A DNA stretch of 64,000 nt from assembly GCF_023156285.1 (NCBI RefSeq), contig NZ_JAKZAJ010000002.1:645917-709916 (forward strand). Direction: 5' to 3'. The position numbers and the translations under genes were made by a program. The DNA is from Marinobacter koreensis (GTDB lineage: Bacteria; Pseudomonadota; Gammaproteobacteria; Pseudomonadales; Oleiphilaceae). This document shows, piece after piece, positions 39,398 through 47,445 of this stretch. The notes beneath the pieces were generated by a model. That model saw only the letters and a program-made list of their open reading frames with translations, did not search any database and was not told the origin of the DNA. Every line of letters starts with the position of its first letter. Within the stretch, counting starts at the first letter, position 1.

Positions 39398-40171
39398 ATG
39401 GACATTCTGACGCTTGTAGGCCTGGTGGCGGGTATTCTGATCGTCATTCTGGCGATGTTGGCCAACGCCACGCTGCTTACCTTTGTAAACCTCCCCGGGT
39501 TGGCCATCGTGATTGGCGGTACCTTCGCCGTCACCCTCATCAAGTTCCGCATGCCCACGGTCATGAGTGCGTTTCGTTTGGCGTTTCGAGCCGCCTTCAC
39601 CGATCGGGTCGCCCGCCCGACCGAGCTGATCCGTGAAGTCGGCCGTCTTGCCCATGTGGTCCGCAAGGAAGGCATCCTGGGGCTGGAAAGCCATGAAACC
39701 AGGGATGAGTTTCTCAAGAAGGCGATCAATCTCTGTGTGGACGGACATCCACCTGAACTGGTCGAAGAGGCCCTGGCCCAGGAAACCCAGCAAACCATGG
39801 AGCGATACGAAGTCGCCGAGCGGGTTTTTCGCGGCATTGGCGAATCCGCGCCCGCCCTGGGGATGCTTGGCACCCTGGTGGGGCTGGTACAGATGCTCAA
39901 TACCCTGGATGACCCCTCCACCATCGGGCCGGCCATGGCCGTTGCCCTGCTGACCACCCTGTATGGCGCCTTTATCGCCCAGATGGTGGCGCTACCGCTG
40001 GCGGACAAGCTCCAGCTCAAGGCGGAGGACGAGACCCGAAACCAGATCCTGATCACCACCTCCATGCGCAACATCATGCGCGGCGAGAATCCCAGAGTCA
40101 TGACGGAATTGCTGTCGTCGTTCGTGACCCCGGAGCATCGCACCGGCCTGGCGCCGGAGCGGGAGGCCTGA
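39398..40171 (+). CDS. MotA/PomA-family flagellar stator subunit
   Basis: A 257-residue inner-membrane protein of the MotA/TolQ/ExbB superfamily, MotA branch: an N-terminal helix pair (LTLVGLVAGILIVILAM and LPGLAIVIGGTFAVTLI), a cytoplasmic loop with RP-TELIREVG and helices 3-4 (GESAPALGMLGTLVGLVQML, MAVALLTTLYGAFIAQMVALPLADKL). The ATG at 39398 is chosen over a GTG at 39392 because of the spacing to AAGGGG. It is three to nine bases from the motB-type gene. Ion specificity cannot be read directly; PomA-type (Na+) is plausible in a marine host. Confidence 0.88.
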   Translation: MDILTLVGLVAGILIVILAMLANATLLTFVNLPGLAIVIGGTFAVTLIKFRMPTVMSAFRLAFRAAFTDRVARPTELIREVGRLAHVVRKEGILGLESHETRDEFLKKAINLCVDGHPPELVEEALAQETQQTMERYEVAERVFRGIGESAPALGMLGTLVGLVQMLNTLDDPSTIGPAMAVALLTTLYGAFIAQMVALPLADKLQLKAEDETRNQILITTSMRNIMRGENPRVMTELLSSFVTPEHRTGLAPEREA

Positions 40172-40180
40172 GGTTTGGAA

Positions 40181-41008
40181 GTGCTCCGGCAGAAGAAAAA
40201 GATCCGCCTGAAGAACGAGACCCCGGGCTGGATCGTGACCTTTGCCGATCTGGCTACGCTGCTGCTTACCTTCTTCATCCTGCTCTTGTCGTTTGCCAAG
40301 ATGGACGTGGACAAGTACCGGGCCATGGCCAATTCCATGGCCGTGGCCTTCGGTTCAAGCAACGTCCTGGCCGATGCCGTGGGCGGCTCGCCCATTACAC
40401 CGGTGGAGTCGGATACCGTGTCCCTGCCGGAACCCACCGATACGCTGCAGACCGAACCCCAGTTCATCGATGAGCGGGCCGGGGACGGCGCCGATACCAA
40501 GATCCCCGGGGGCGTGATCGATCTGGCCAGTCGCCTGATCCGGGAACTCCAGCAGGAAGTGGCCTCGGACACGCTCAGTGTGAACTACGATCAGAGCCAG
40601 GTCGTCATCCGCTTTTCTGAAGAAGCAACCTTTCAGTCCGGGGAAGCGGACATCAAACCGGACATGATTCCCATCATCGACCGGGTGGTGGAGGTGCTCT
40701 CGGCCTGTAAGGGTGATGTGCTGGTGTCCGGTTACACCGATGACCGGCCCATCACCAGCAACCGCTACCGCTCCAACTGGGATCTCTCTGCCGCCCGGGC
40801 CGTCTCGGTGGTGCACGAACTGGTCATGAACCGGAAGATCCCGGCGGACCGGGTCATTGCCGCCGGCCGTGCCGAAACCAATCCGCTGGTTCCCAACGAC
40901 AGCCCCGAAAACCGGGCAAAAAACCGTCGGGTTGAAATTGCCATCCGCAATCCGTCCTGCGAAGGCTCGGCGCCCAAGGGATCCCTCCCTGTGGAGATTA
41001 TGCCCTGA
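40181..41008 (+). CDS. MotB/PomB-family stator subunit with OmpA domain
   Basis: The partner stator subunit: a single N-terminal membrane helix with the ion-binding Asp in TFADLATLLLTFFILLLSF, a plug/linker region, and a C-terminal OmpA-like peptidoglycan domain with FQSGEADIKP, VSGYTDDRPI and PNDSPENRAKNRRVE. I prefer GTG 40181 (GAGG seven bases upstream); TTG 40175 is possible. A lone motA-motB pair outside a flagellar cluster could drive the flagellum or another motor-like system. Confidence 0.88.
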   Translation: MLRQKKKIRLKNETPGWIVTFADLATLLLTFFILLLSFAKMDVDKYRAMANSMAVAFGSSNVLADAVGGSPITPVESDTVSLPEPTDTLQTEPQFIDERAGDGADTKIPGGVIDLASRLIRELQQEVASDTLSVNYDQSQVVIRFSEEATFQSGEADIKPDMIPIIDRVVEVLSACKGDVLVSGYTDDRPITSNRYRSNWDLSAARAVSVVHELVMNRKIPADRVIAAGRAETNPLVPNDSPENRAKNRRVEIAIRNPSCEGSAPKGSLPVEIMP

Positions 41009-41136
41009 GCCTTATGCTCGGGTTGCAGATTCTCATTCGCAATTCATATAACTCCTGTTGTTTCAAATCCTTATACTGTGCGCGTGAAGCGGGTAACCGA
41101 CGTTGCGAACAAACCTGAGGACAGTCGAGAACGATT

Positions 41137-41451
41137 ATGAGCGGACCGGATAAACCAAAAGTCATTGGTGAAGAGTGGAGCGACGAGCGGGTTAAGAGTT
41201 TTCTCGCAATTGAACCCTATGATCGCAGCGTAAACGCGGATTTCGAGGTGCTGCTCAAGGCCTACCGGGCCATGCGTGCCGAGGACTTCGAGCGCTTTAT
41301 CGGATTCTTCGTTGAGGCAGGGCGTGACCTGAATGCCCCCGACGAGTCCGGGCGAACACTCCTGGATCAGATTTCTGAACACCGACGTGGCGGTGCTTAC
41401 GCTGAGGTGCTGGAGCGAGCAGGTGCCAAACGGACAGCAGCGGCCGGCTGA
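41137..41451 (+). CDS. PA4642-family small conserved protein
   Basis: A 104-residue soluble protein, acidic and helical. The central stretch LLKAYRAMRAEDFERFIGFF followed by AGRDLNAPDESGRTLL resembles the PA4642 family of Pseudomonas and Marinobacter, whose function is unknown. It has no signal peptide. A possible promoter (TTGCAG-N18-TATAAC, 41023-41052) precedes it. Family assignment rests on remembered similarity and is moderate. Confidence 0.7.
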   Translation: MSGPDKPKVIGEEWSDERVKSFLAIEPYDRSVNADFEVLLKAYRAMRAEDFERFIGFFVEAGRDLNAPDESGRTLLDQISEHRRGGAYAEVLERAGAKRTAAAG

Positions 41452-41495
41452 CGCCGGCGCGCTGCCCCCTTCTCCTCCTGCACCGGCAGGCGGGC

Positions 41496-41948
41496 TTAAT
41501 TCACTTCAACTTCGATCGCTTTCGGTTCCCTGGGTTCGGCCTTGTCGATGGTCAGGGTCAGCATGCCATCCTTGAAGTTGGCCTTCACTGAATTCTCGTC
41601 GACGTTGTCCGGCAAGGTAAACCGGCGCAGGAAGCTGCCGTAGAAGCGTTCAACCCGATGGACTTTCTTGTCCGTCGTTTCCTCTTCCTGCTTCCGCTCC
41701 CCCTGGATGGTCAGTACTCCATCGTGCACCGTGACTTTGACGTCGTCCCGGGACATGCCCGGCAGCTCGGCGTCAATGGTGAAGTTCTTGTCCGTCTCCT
41801 TGATGTCCACCGCTGGCGACCAGTCGCTGCGGCTGAACAGATCGCGCCCCTCGCGCTCGCCGGCGCGGGTCAGCCCGAACATCCGGTTGTAGCGGTTCAT
41901 CAGGTCTTCGAATTCGTTGATCGGATTCCAACGTGTCAGGTTGCTCAT
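41496..41948 (-). CDS. Hsp20-family small heat shock protein
   Basis: A 150-residue holdase chaperone. The alpha-crystallin domain runs from about residue 42 (WSPAVDIKETDKNFTI) to the end, with AELPGMSRDDVKVTV, LTIQGERK and the A-x-x-x-G-L-type motif seen here as FKDGMLTLTI. The ribosome site is excellent (AAGGAGG). A sigma-32-like promoter lies about 120 bases upstream. It converges with the PA4642-family gene. Confidence 0.95.
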   Translation of the reverse strand: MSNLTRWNPINEFEDLMNRYNRMFGLTRAGEREGRDLFSRSDWSPAVDIKETDKNFTIDAELPGMSRDDVKVTVHDGVLTIQGERKQEEETTDKKVHRVERFYGSFLRRFTLPDNVDENSVKANFKDGMLTLTIDKAEPREPKAIEVEVN

Positions 41949-42067
41949 GGAAAGGTCCTCCTTTTCGCATAAAACGAATCTGAATCGACAGTTTCAGCTT
42001 CGTTCCCGGAACCACTTCCTACCGGTGGCGCCACCCGGCTGGTACTCCGTGAACATCGGCTATTTCG

Positions 42068-42097
42068 GAATGTAGGACTGGCCGATCCGTTTTCAAG
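42068..42097 (-). promoter_or_regulatory. Candidate sigma-32 heat-shock promoter of hsp20
   Basis: Minus strand: CTTGAA (42092-42097, perfect -35 for sigma-32), 16 bases, then CTACATTC (42068-42075), which keeps the C..CAT core of CCCCATNT. Position and gene identity agree; the -10 is imperfect. Confidence 0.45.
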
Positions 42098-42124
42098 GAG
42101 GCGTTGATCAAAAGTTGACCTGTG

Positions 42125-42667
42125 TCAGCCTTTCTCCCCGGCCCGATATTCGTCCTTCAGCTTGACGTAATTGGCCGCAGTGTAGGTGAAGAAGGATCGC
42201 TCATTGTCGGTCAGTGCCCGGGCCTGTTTGCAGGGGGAACCGACGTAAAGGTATCCCGATTTCAGGGTCTTTCCGGGAGGCACCAGGCAGCCAGCGGCGA
42301 CGATGACGTCGTCTTCGACCACGGCGCCGTCCATGATGATGCAGCCCATGCCCACCAGAACCCGGCTGCCGATGGTACAGCCGTGCAACAGGGCCTTGTG
42401 ACCGACTGTCACGTCGTCCCCCAGGGTCAGTGGATGGCCGCCGGGATTGAAATCGCTGGCGTGGGTGATGTGCAGAACCGAGCCATCCTGGATGCTGCAC
42501 CGGTCACCGATCCGGATGCGATGCATGTCCCCGCGCACGACCGTCATCGGCCAGATGGAGCAATCGTCACCGGTTTGCACGTCTCCGATGACCACTGCGC
42601 TGGGGTCCACCCAGCTCCGTTCACCAAAATGTGGCGTAATACCCTTGTGAGCGCGTACATTCGTCAT
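42125..42667 (-). CDS. Gamma-carbonic anhydrase-like hexapeptide-repeat protein
   Basis: A 180-residue left-handed beta-helix protein of the YrdA/PA0066 group. Hexapeptide repeats (SAVVIGDVQTGDDCSIW, RIGDRCSIQDG, TLGDDVTVGHKA) are regular, and three histidines in VLHITH, VGHKALLHG fit the metal site of gamma-carbonic anhydrases. I start at ATG 42667 (AAAGGT upstream); the frame runs further upstream only by reading through a palindromic repeat. Enzyme activity is not certain for this branch. Confidence 0.9.
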   Translation of the reverse strand: MTNVRAHKGITPHFGERSWVDPSAVVIGDVQTGDDCSIWPMTVVRGDMHRIRIGDRCSIQDGSVLHITHASDFNPGGHPLTLGDDVTVGHKALLHGCTIGSRVLVGMGCIIMDGAVVEDDVIVAAGCLVPPGKTLKSGYLYVGSPCKQARALTDNERSFFTYTAANYVKLKDEYRAGEKG

Positions 42668-42702
42668 TACATATACCTTTGTTGGTTTACCCCTTGGATC
42701 GG

Positions 42703-42826
42703 GGGGTGACTTTGGCGGACACACTTTCCAAAACTGTGCGGAGCCATGGATGGCGGAGCTCAAGCGCCACATGGACGTGCTTGAGCGTGTTTTGGAAAGT
42801 GTGTCCGCCAAAGGCGCCCTCACCCC
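42703..42826. repeat. Compound palindromic element (MITE/REP-like) between gamma-CA and prlC
   Basis: Outer arms 42711-42733 and 42790-42812 are perfect 23-base inverted repeats. They are extended by GGGGTGA (42703-42709) and its complement (42820-42826). Inside, GCTCAAGC and GCTTGAGC form a second nested pair. The element fills most of the divergent promoter region, encodes no transposase and looks like a non-autonomous dispersed repeat. Confidence 0.85.
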
Positions 42827-42878
42827 AAGGTTGAGTTACTGAAGCTACCTGACAAACCTGAAGCTGAGAAGAGGACCT

Positions 42879-44924
42879 ATGAACAACCCTTTGCTGACCG
42901 ACGATCTGCTGCCGAAGTTCGACCATATCCGGACCGAGCACATGGAAACGGCCATTGACCAGATTCTCAGCGAGAACCGCATGAAGATCAGCCAGCTGGC
43001 GGACCAGGACGATCCCACCTGGGAGACCCTGGCGCAGCCGATGCAGGCACTGGAAGACAAGCTGAGTAACGCCTGGTCGGTGATCTGCCATCTCAATGGC
43101 GTGATGAACAACGACGAGCTGCGGAAAGTGTACAAGAACTGCCTCGAGAAGCTCACCGAGTACAGTACCGAGATCAGTCAGAATGAAACCCTGTGCAACG
43201 CCTACAAGAAACTGGCGGCCCGGGACGATTTCAAGGATCTGAGTGAGGCCCAGCGGAAGTCTATCGACAATATCCTGAGGGATTTCCATCTTGGTGGTGT
43301 CGACCTGCCCGCCGACCAGAAAAAGCAGTATGCCGAGTTGTCGCGGGAGCTGGCGGAGCTGTCCAACAAGTTCAGCGACAACGTCCTCGATGCCACCCAG
43401 CACTGGTACAAGCACATCACCGACGTCGACGAGCTGTCGGGGCTGCCGGAGACCGCCATCGAAGGGGCCAAACAGGCGGCGCGACAGCGGGAACTCGACG
43501 GTTATGTGATCACCCTGGATTTCCCGAGCTTTTTCCCGGTGATGACCTACTGTGACAACCGTGACCTGCGCCGGGAAGTCTACGAAGCCTTTGTCACCCG
43601 GGCCTCGGACCAGGGTCCGGATGCCGGCACCTGGGACAATACTCCGGTCATGGCCGAGATCCTCAAGCGCCGGCATGCGCTGGCGAAGCTGCTGGGCTTT
43701 AACAACTTCGCCGAGCGCTCGCTCGCCACCAAGATGGCGCGGAGTGTGGACGAAGTGATGGACTTCCTGAACCAGCTGGCGGCCAAATCCAAGCCGGTCG
43801 CCGAGAAGGAAATGGCGGAACTGAAGGCCTTTGCCCGCGACGAACAGGGCATGGACGAGCTGCAGGCCTGGGACATCGGTTACTACAGCGAAAAGCTGCG
43901 CCAGAAGCAGTACGACATTTCTCCGGAAACCCTGCGTCCCTGGTTCCCGGTCAACAAGGTAGTGCCGGGTCTGTTCCGGGTGGCCGAGAAGCTCTTCGAC
44001 GTCCAGATTGAAGAGCGGCCCGAGGTTGAGACCTGGCATGAGGATGCCACGGCCTATTGCATCAGCCGGGCGGGTGAACCGGTCGCCTGGTTCTACCTCG
44101 ATCTTTACGCCCGTCAGGGCAAGCGTGGTGGTGCCTGGATGGCCGACTGCCGGGTCCGCTGGCGCAACCTTCGAGGCCAGCTCCAGTTGCCCGTGGCGTT
44201 CCTGACCTGTAACTTCACGCCGCCGGTCAACGGCAAGCCGTCGCTGCTGACCCACGACGAGGTGACCACCCTGTTCCACGAATTCGGTCACGGCCTGCAC
44301 CACATGCTGACCCAGGTGGATGTGCTGGACGTGTCCGGCATCAACGGCGTGGCCTGGGACGCGGTGGAACTGCCCAGCCAGTTCCTGGAAAACTGGTGCT
44401 GGAATCCGGAGTCACTGGCGCTGATTGCCAGCCATCATGAAACCGGTGAACCGCTGCCGGAGGACCTGCTGCAGAAGCTGCTGGCGGCCAAAAACTTCCA
44501 GTCGGGCATGGGCATGGTCCGCCAGCTGGAGTTTTCGCTCTTTGATTTCCGACTCCATGCGGAATTCAGCGAAGAGGCACCGACCAACCCGCTGGACATG
44601 CACCGGAAGGTCCGGGACGAAATCGCCGTGGTGGAAGCCCCCGAGTTCAACCGCTTCCCCAACGCCTTCTCCCACATCTTCGCCGGGGGCTACGCCGCTG
44701 GCTATTACAGCTACAAGTGGGCGGAAGTGCTGGCGGCCGATGCCTTCTCACTGTTCGAGGAAAACGGGATTTTCGATCCTGAAACCGGCAAGGCCTTCCT
44801 CCATAACATTCTGGAGAAAGGCGGTTCCCGCGAGCCCATGGAGCTGTTCAAGGCATTCCGAGGCCGTGAGCCCCAGGTGGATGCCCTGCTGAGACAATCC
44901 GGCATCACGGACGAAGCCGCCTGA
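42879..44924 (+). CDS. prlC: Oligopeptidase A (M3 family zinc peptidase)
   Basis: A 681-residue cytosolic metallopeptidase that degrades signal peptides and short peptides. The zinc motif HEFGH is at residues 467-471, with the third ligand Glu in the following helix region (GINGVAWDAVELPSQFLENW). Length and sequence match E. coli PrlC (680). It is followed by a hairpin and yheV, the same neighbour order as in Pseudomonas. Confidence 0.97.
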   Translation: MNNPLLTDDLLPKFDHIRTEHMETAIDQILSENRMKISQLADQDDPTWETLAQPMQALEDKLSNAWSVICHLNGVMNNDELRKVYKNCLEKLTEYSTEISQNETLCNAYKKLAARDDFKDLSEAQRKSIDNILRDFHLGGVDLPADQKKQYAELSRELAELSNKFSDNVLDATQHWYKHITDVDELSGLPETAIEGAKQAARQRELDGYVITLDFPSFFPVMTYCDNRDLRREVYEAFVTRASDQGPDAGTWDNTPVMAEILKRRHALAKLLGFNNFAERSLATKMARSVDEVMDFLNQLAAKSKPVAEKEMAELKAFARDEQGMDELQAWDIGYYSEKLRQKQYDISPETLRPWFPVNKVVPGLFRVAEKLFDVQIEERPEVETWHEDATAYCISRAGEPVAWFYLDLYARQGKRGGAWMADCRVRWRNLRGQLQLPVAFLTCNFTPPVNGKPSLLTHDEVTTLFHEFGHGLHHMLTQVDVLDVSGINGVAWDAVELPSQFLENWCWNPESLALIASHHETGEPLPEDLLQKLLAAKNFQSGMGMVRQLEFSLFDFRLHAEFSEEAPTNPLDMHRKVRDEIAVVEAPEFNRFPNAFSHIFAGGYAAGYYSYKWAEVLAADAFSLFEENGIFDPETGKAFLHNILEKGGSREPMELFKAFRGREPQVDALLRQSGITDEAA

Positions 44925-44936
44925 ACCCATTGCAGT

Positions 44937-44957
44937 CGGCCGTCGTAGAGACGGCCG
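44937..44957. other. Hairpin between prlC and yheV
   Basis: CGGCCGTC and GACGGCCG form a perfect eight-pair stem around GTAGA. No T-run follows, so it is more likely an RNA-stability or attenuation structure than a full terminator. Confidence 0.4.
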
Positions 44958-44980
44958 TGTACCTTATCGGGAGTTGAGTT

Positions 44981-45232
44981 ATGGCGAGTCCGAAACGCTT
45001 TATCGCCGGCGCCGTCTGTCCCCGCTGTGCGGAGATGGACAAGATCATGATGTTCACCGATGACAACGACAAGCAGGTTCGCGAGTGCGTGGCCTGCGGC
45101 TTCACCGATGCCATGACCGAGGAGCCGGATGCCGGCTCACTGGAGCTGGAGACCCGGGTGAACAAACGCAGCAACGAAGACGATCACACCGTTCAACAGG
45201 TAGTGTTCTTCAAGTCCGGGCAGGAGGACTGA
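44981..45232 (+). CDS. YheV-family zinc ribbon protein
   Basis: An 83-residue protein (DUF2387). Two CxxC pairs (CPRC near residue 13 and CVAC near 36) form the predicted zinc ribbon. The family usually follows prlC; function unknown. The start is set by the short GAGTTGAG spacer after prlC. Confidence 0.93.
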   Translation: MASPKRFIAGAVCPRCAEMDKIMMFTDDNDKQVRECVACGFTDAMTEEPDAGSLELETRVNKRSNEDDHTVQQVVFFKSGQED

Positions 45233-45268
45233 GTTTCTCTGCCCCTAGCCTGTCGGTTCTGGGGGGCT

Positions 45269-45360
45269 GAGAGGGCGCGGGGTACCTTTTCTTCTGGGAA
45301 AAATAACTCGCTTCGCTCAGACATCTTTTTCCCGGCAGAAAAGGTACCCCACACCCTCTC
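45269..45360 (-). repeat. Dispersed palindromic repeat, copy A
   Basis: A 92-base imperfect palindrome. The arms start GAGAGGG and include GGGGTACCTTTTCT near the ends; the centre, read on the minus strand, is GATGTCTGAGCGAAGCGAG. Fifty-four consecutive bases of its minus strand recur exactly at the contig end (copy C). Confidence 0.85.
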
Positions 45361-45468
45361 GTTGATACCTCACAGATATTTCCCCAAATACTTCAGTGCT
45401 GAAAGAACATCGGCTTGCTGTTCGAATCGGGTGTTCCTTCTCCCGGGCGTTATCCGGGTGGTTTCGAC

Positions 45469-45562
45469 GCGAGGGGGTTGGGGGGATTTTTCCCGCCAGA
45501 AATGGATGTCTGAGCGCAGCGAGTTCCATTTCCAAGGGAAAACATCCCCCCTGCCCCCTCGC
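45469..45562 (+). repeat. Dispersed palindromic repeat, copy B
   Basis: A 94-base imperfect palindrome with arms GCGAGGGGG..GGGGGGAT and centre GATGTCTGAGCGCAGCGAG. It shares the core of copies A and C but has diverged arms, with the orientation opposite to A. Confidence 0.8.
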
Positions 45563-45607
45563 AGCCCCCAAACCAGGCAGGCTACCGGGAGCGGTCATGC
45601 TCCAGTG

Positions 45608-46930
45608 TTAAAGCACCATCGCCGCCAACCACCCGAAGCCGAGCAGCGGCAGGTTGTAGTGCAGGAAGGTCGGTACCACCGTATCCCAGATGTGGTTGTG
45701 CTGGCCGTCGACGTTGAGGCCGGCGGTTGGGCCCAGGGTGGAATCGGAGGCCGGGGAGCCGGCATCGCCCAACGCGCCGGCGGTGCCGACCAGGGCGACG
45801 ATGGCCAGGGGGCTGAAGCCCATCTGCAGGGCCAGCGGTACGTACAGGGCGGCAATGATCGGGATGGTGGAAAACGACGACCCGATGCCCATGGTGATCA
45901 GCAGGCCCACGGCGAGCATCAGGAATGCCGCCAAAGGTTTGTTGTCACCGATGGCGGCGACCGAGCCCTGCACCAGCGAGGCGATGTCGCCGGTCTCGCG
46001 CATGACCTCGGCAAAGCCGTTGGCGGCAATCATGATGAAGCCGATCATGGCGAGCATCTTCATGCCCTCGGTGAACAGGTCGTCTGCTTCCTTCCACTTC
46101 ACCACGCCTGAAACGTTGAACAGCACGAAACCGGCCAGGGCACCGAGGATCATCGAGTCCAGCCAGAGCTGCACCACGAAGGCCGCGACAATGGCAACCA
46201 GCGCCATGATCAGGGTCCGGGGGCTGTAGGTAACGTTCACCCGCTCGGTCCGGGCAATGGCCTCCATGTCATAGCGGCGCTCGCCTCGATAACTGAAGAA
46301 CACGGCAATGATCAGGCCTACCAGCATACCCAGGGCCGGGAGCGCCATGGCACTCATCACGTTGAGCCCGTCGGTGGCTACGCCGTTGTCACTGATGTTC
46401 GCCAGCAGGATTTCATTCAGATAGATGCCGCCGAAACCGACCGGCAGGAACATGTAGGGGGTGATCAGGCCGAAGGTGAGGACGCAGGCCACCAGCCGGC
46501 GGTCCATCCTGAGCTTTGCCATCACGTACAGCAGTGGCGGTACCACGAGCGGAATGAAGGCGATGTGGATCGGCAGGATGTTCTGGGAGGAGACGGCAAT
46601 GGCCAGCAGAATGCCGATGATGACGAAGCGGATGCCGGTTGCGGCGGCGCCGTCGTCCTGTTTGCCCACCAGCGCCAGCGCCTTGTCGGCCAGGGCGTGG
46701 GCCAGGCCGGATTTGCCGATCGCGACGGCAAAGGCACCGAGGGTGGCGTAGGACAGAGCAACGGTCGCGCCACCGCCCAGACCGCTATTGAAAGCATTGA
46801 TGGTGTTTTCGAGGGACAGCCCGGCAATCAGGCCGCCCGAGATAGCGCCGATGATCAGGGCGACAACAACATGGATGCGGCACAGGCTCAGGACGAGCAT
46901 GATCAGTACCGCGGCAACAACGGCATTCAT
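45608..46930 (-). CDS. Na+/H+ antiporter (NhaC/YuiF-like) family permease
   Basis: A 440-residue protein with about eleven membrane helices. [37 protein letters not shown] and [27 protein letters not shown] are features of the Na+/H+ antiporter-like family that includes YuiF. Members may carry amino acids rather than ions, so the substrate is open. It converges with yheV; upstream is a small DUF1653 gene on the same strand. Confidence 0.8.
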   Translation of the reverse strand: MNAVVAAVLIMLVLSLCRIHVVVALIIGAISGGLIAGLSLENTINAFNSGLGGGATVALSYATLGAFAVAIGKSGLAHALADKALALVGKQDDGAAATGIRFVIIGILLAIAVSSQNILPIHIAFIPLVVPPLLYVMAKLRMDRRLVACVLTFGLITPYMFLPVGFGGIYLNEILLANISDNGVATDGLNVMSAMALPALGMLVGLIIAVFFSYRGERRYDMEAIARTERVNVTYSPRTLIMALVAIVAAFVVQLWLDSMILGALAGFVLFNVSGVVKWKEADDLFTEGMKMLAMIGFIMIAANGFAEVMRETGDIASLVQGSVAAIGDNKPLAAFLMLAVGLLITMGIGSSFSTIPIIAALYVPLALQMGFSPLAIVALVGTAGALGDAGSPASDSTLGPTAGLNVDGQHNHIWDTVVPTFLHYNLPLLGFGWLAAMVL

Positions 46931-47056
46931 GGCAAACTCCGGATAGGAATTGGGACAACCACCGGCCCCTTGTGAGGGCCGACGCTACGAAAAGCGCGGT
47001 AATGTGCAGGAAATGACCGGTGGAGTCAAAGCGGGATTGCCGAAGGGACGTTGAGG

Positions 47057-47284
47057 TCAGTCGTCCTGGCGAGCGAAGCGCGGGACCTGCTCTCCCGCCA
47101 CTTCGACGGTCTCACGGAACATGGCGAGGGGCCGCACCCAGAGGCTGTGATCGCCGTACAGGCAGCGGTAGACGACAAGGGGCTCCTCGGTCTCGCTGTG
47201 CCGGGCCGTGCCAATCACCTCGTAATCCATGCCCTTGTAGTGTCGATAACGTCCCGGTTCGATGGTTGCTCTTCTGTCGGTCAT
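47057..47284 (-). CDS. DUF1653 small protein
   Basis: A 75-residue protein: PGRYRHYKGMDYEVIGTARHSE, LVVYRCLYGDHSLWVRP and F-x-E-TVEV are the typical DUF1653 stretches. Function is unknown. It may be co-transcribed with the antiporter gene 126 bases downstream and diverges from the diguanylate cyclase gene. Confidence 0.88.
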   Translation of the reverse strand: MTDRRATIEPGRYRHYKGMDYEVIGTARHSETEEPLVVYRCLYGDHSLWVRPLAMFRETVEVAGEQVPRFARQDD

Positions 47285-47445
47285 CTTCGGTCTCTCGGGA
47301 AATGGTGCCGTTTACCCGGAAAGTCGCGGGGACTTGCGCGCATCGAGCGTCTAAACTGATAGCAACACGGCAGGGATGCGCCAAGTTTCCACTCCGGGAA
47401 TGAGAGTGTAGTTCAACAACCAGGGCCGGAAAACCGGAAACCGTT

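Larger units (their letters stand above)
45233..45607. other. Convergent intergenic region filled with palindromic repeats
   Basis: About 375 bases between the stops of yheV and the antiporter gene. Two related imperfect palindromes (45269-45360 and 45469-45562) occupy most of it. The 108 bases between them show nothing recognisable. A 93-codon open frame crossing both repeats has no coding character. Confidence 0.7.

Noticed and set aside
42668..42823. N-terminal extension of gamma-carbonic anhydrase
   Set aside because: The added residues translate a palindromic repeat; homologues start at the ATG 42667.
45317..45598. 93-codon minus-strand frame between yheV and the antiporter gene
   Set aside because: It spans two palindromic repeats and has no protein similarity by eye.
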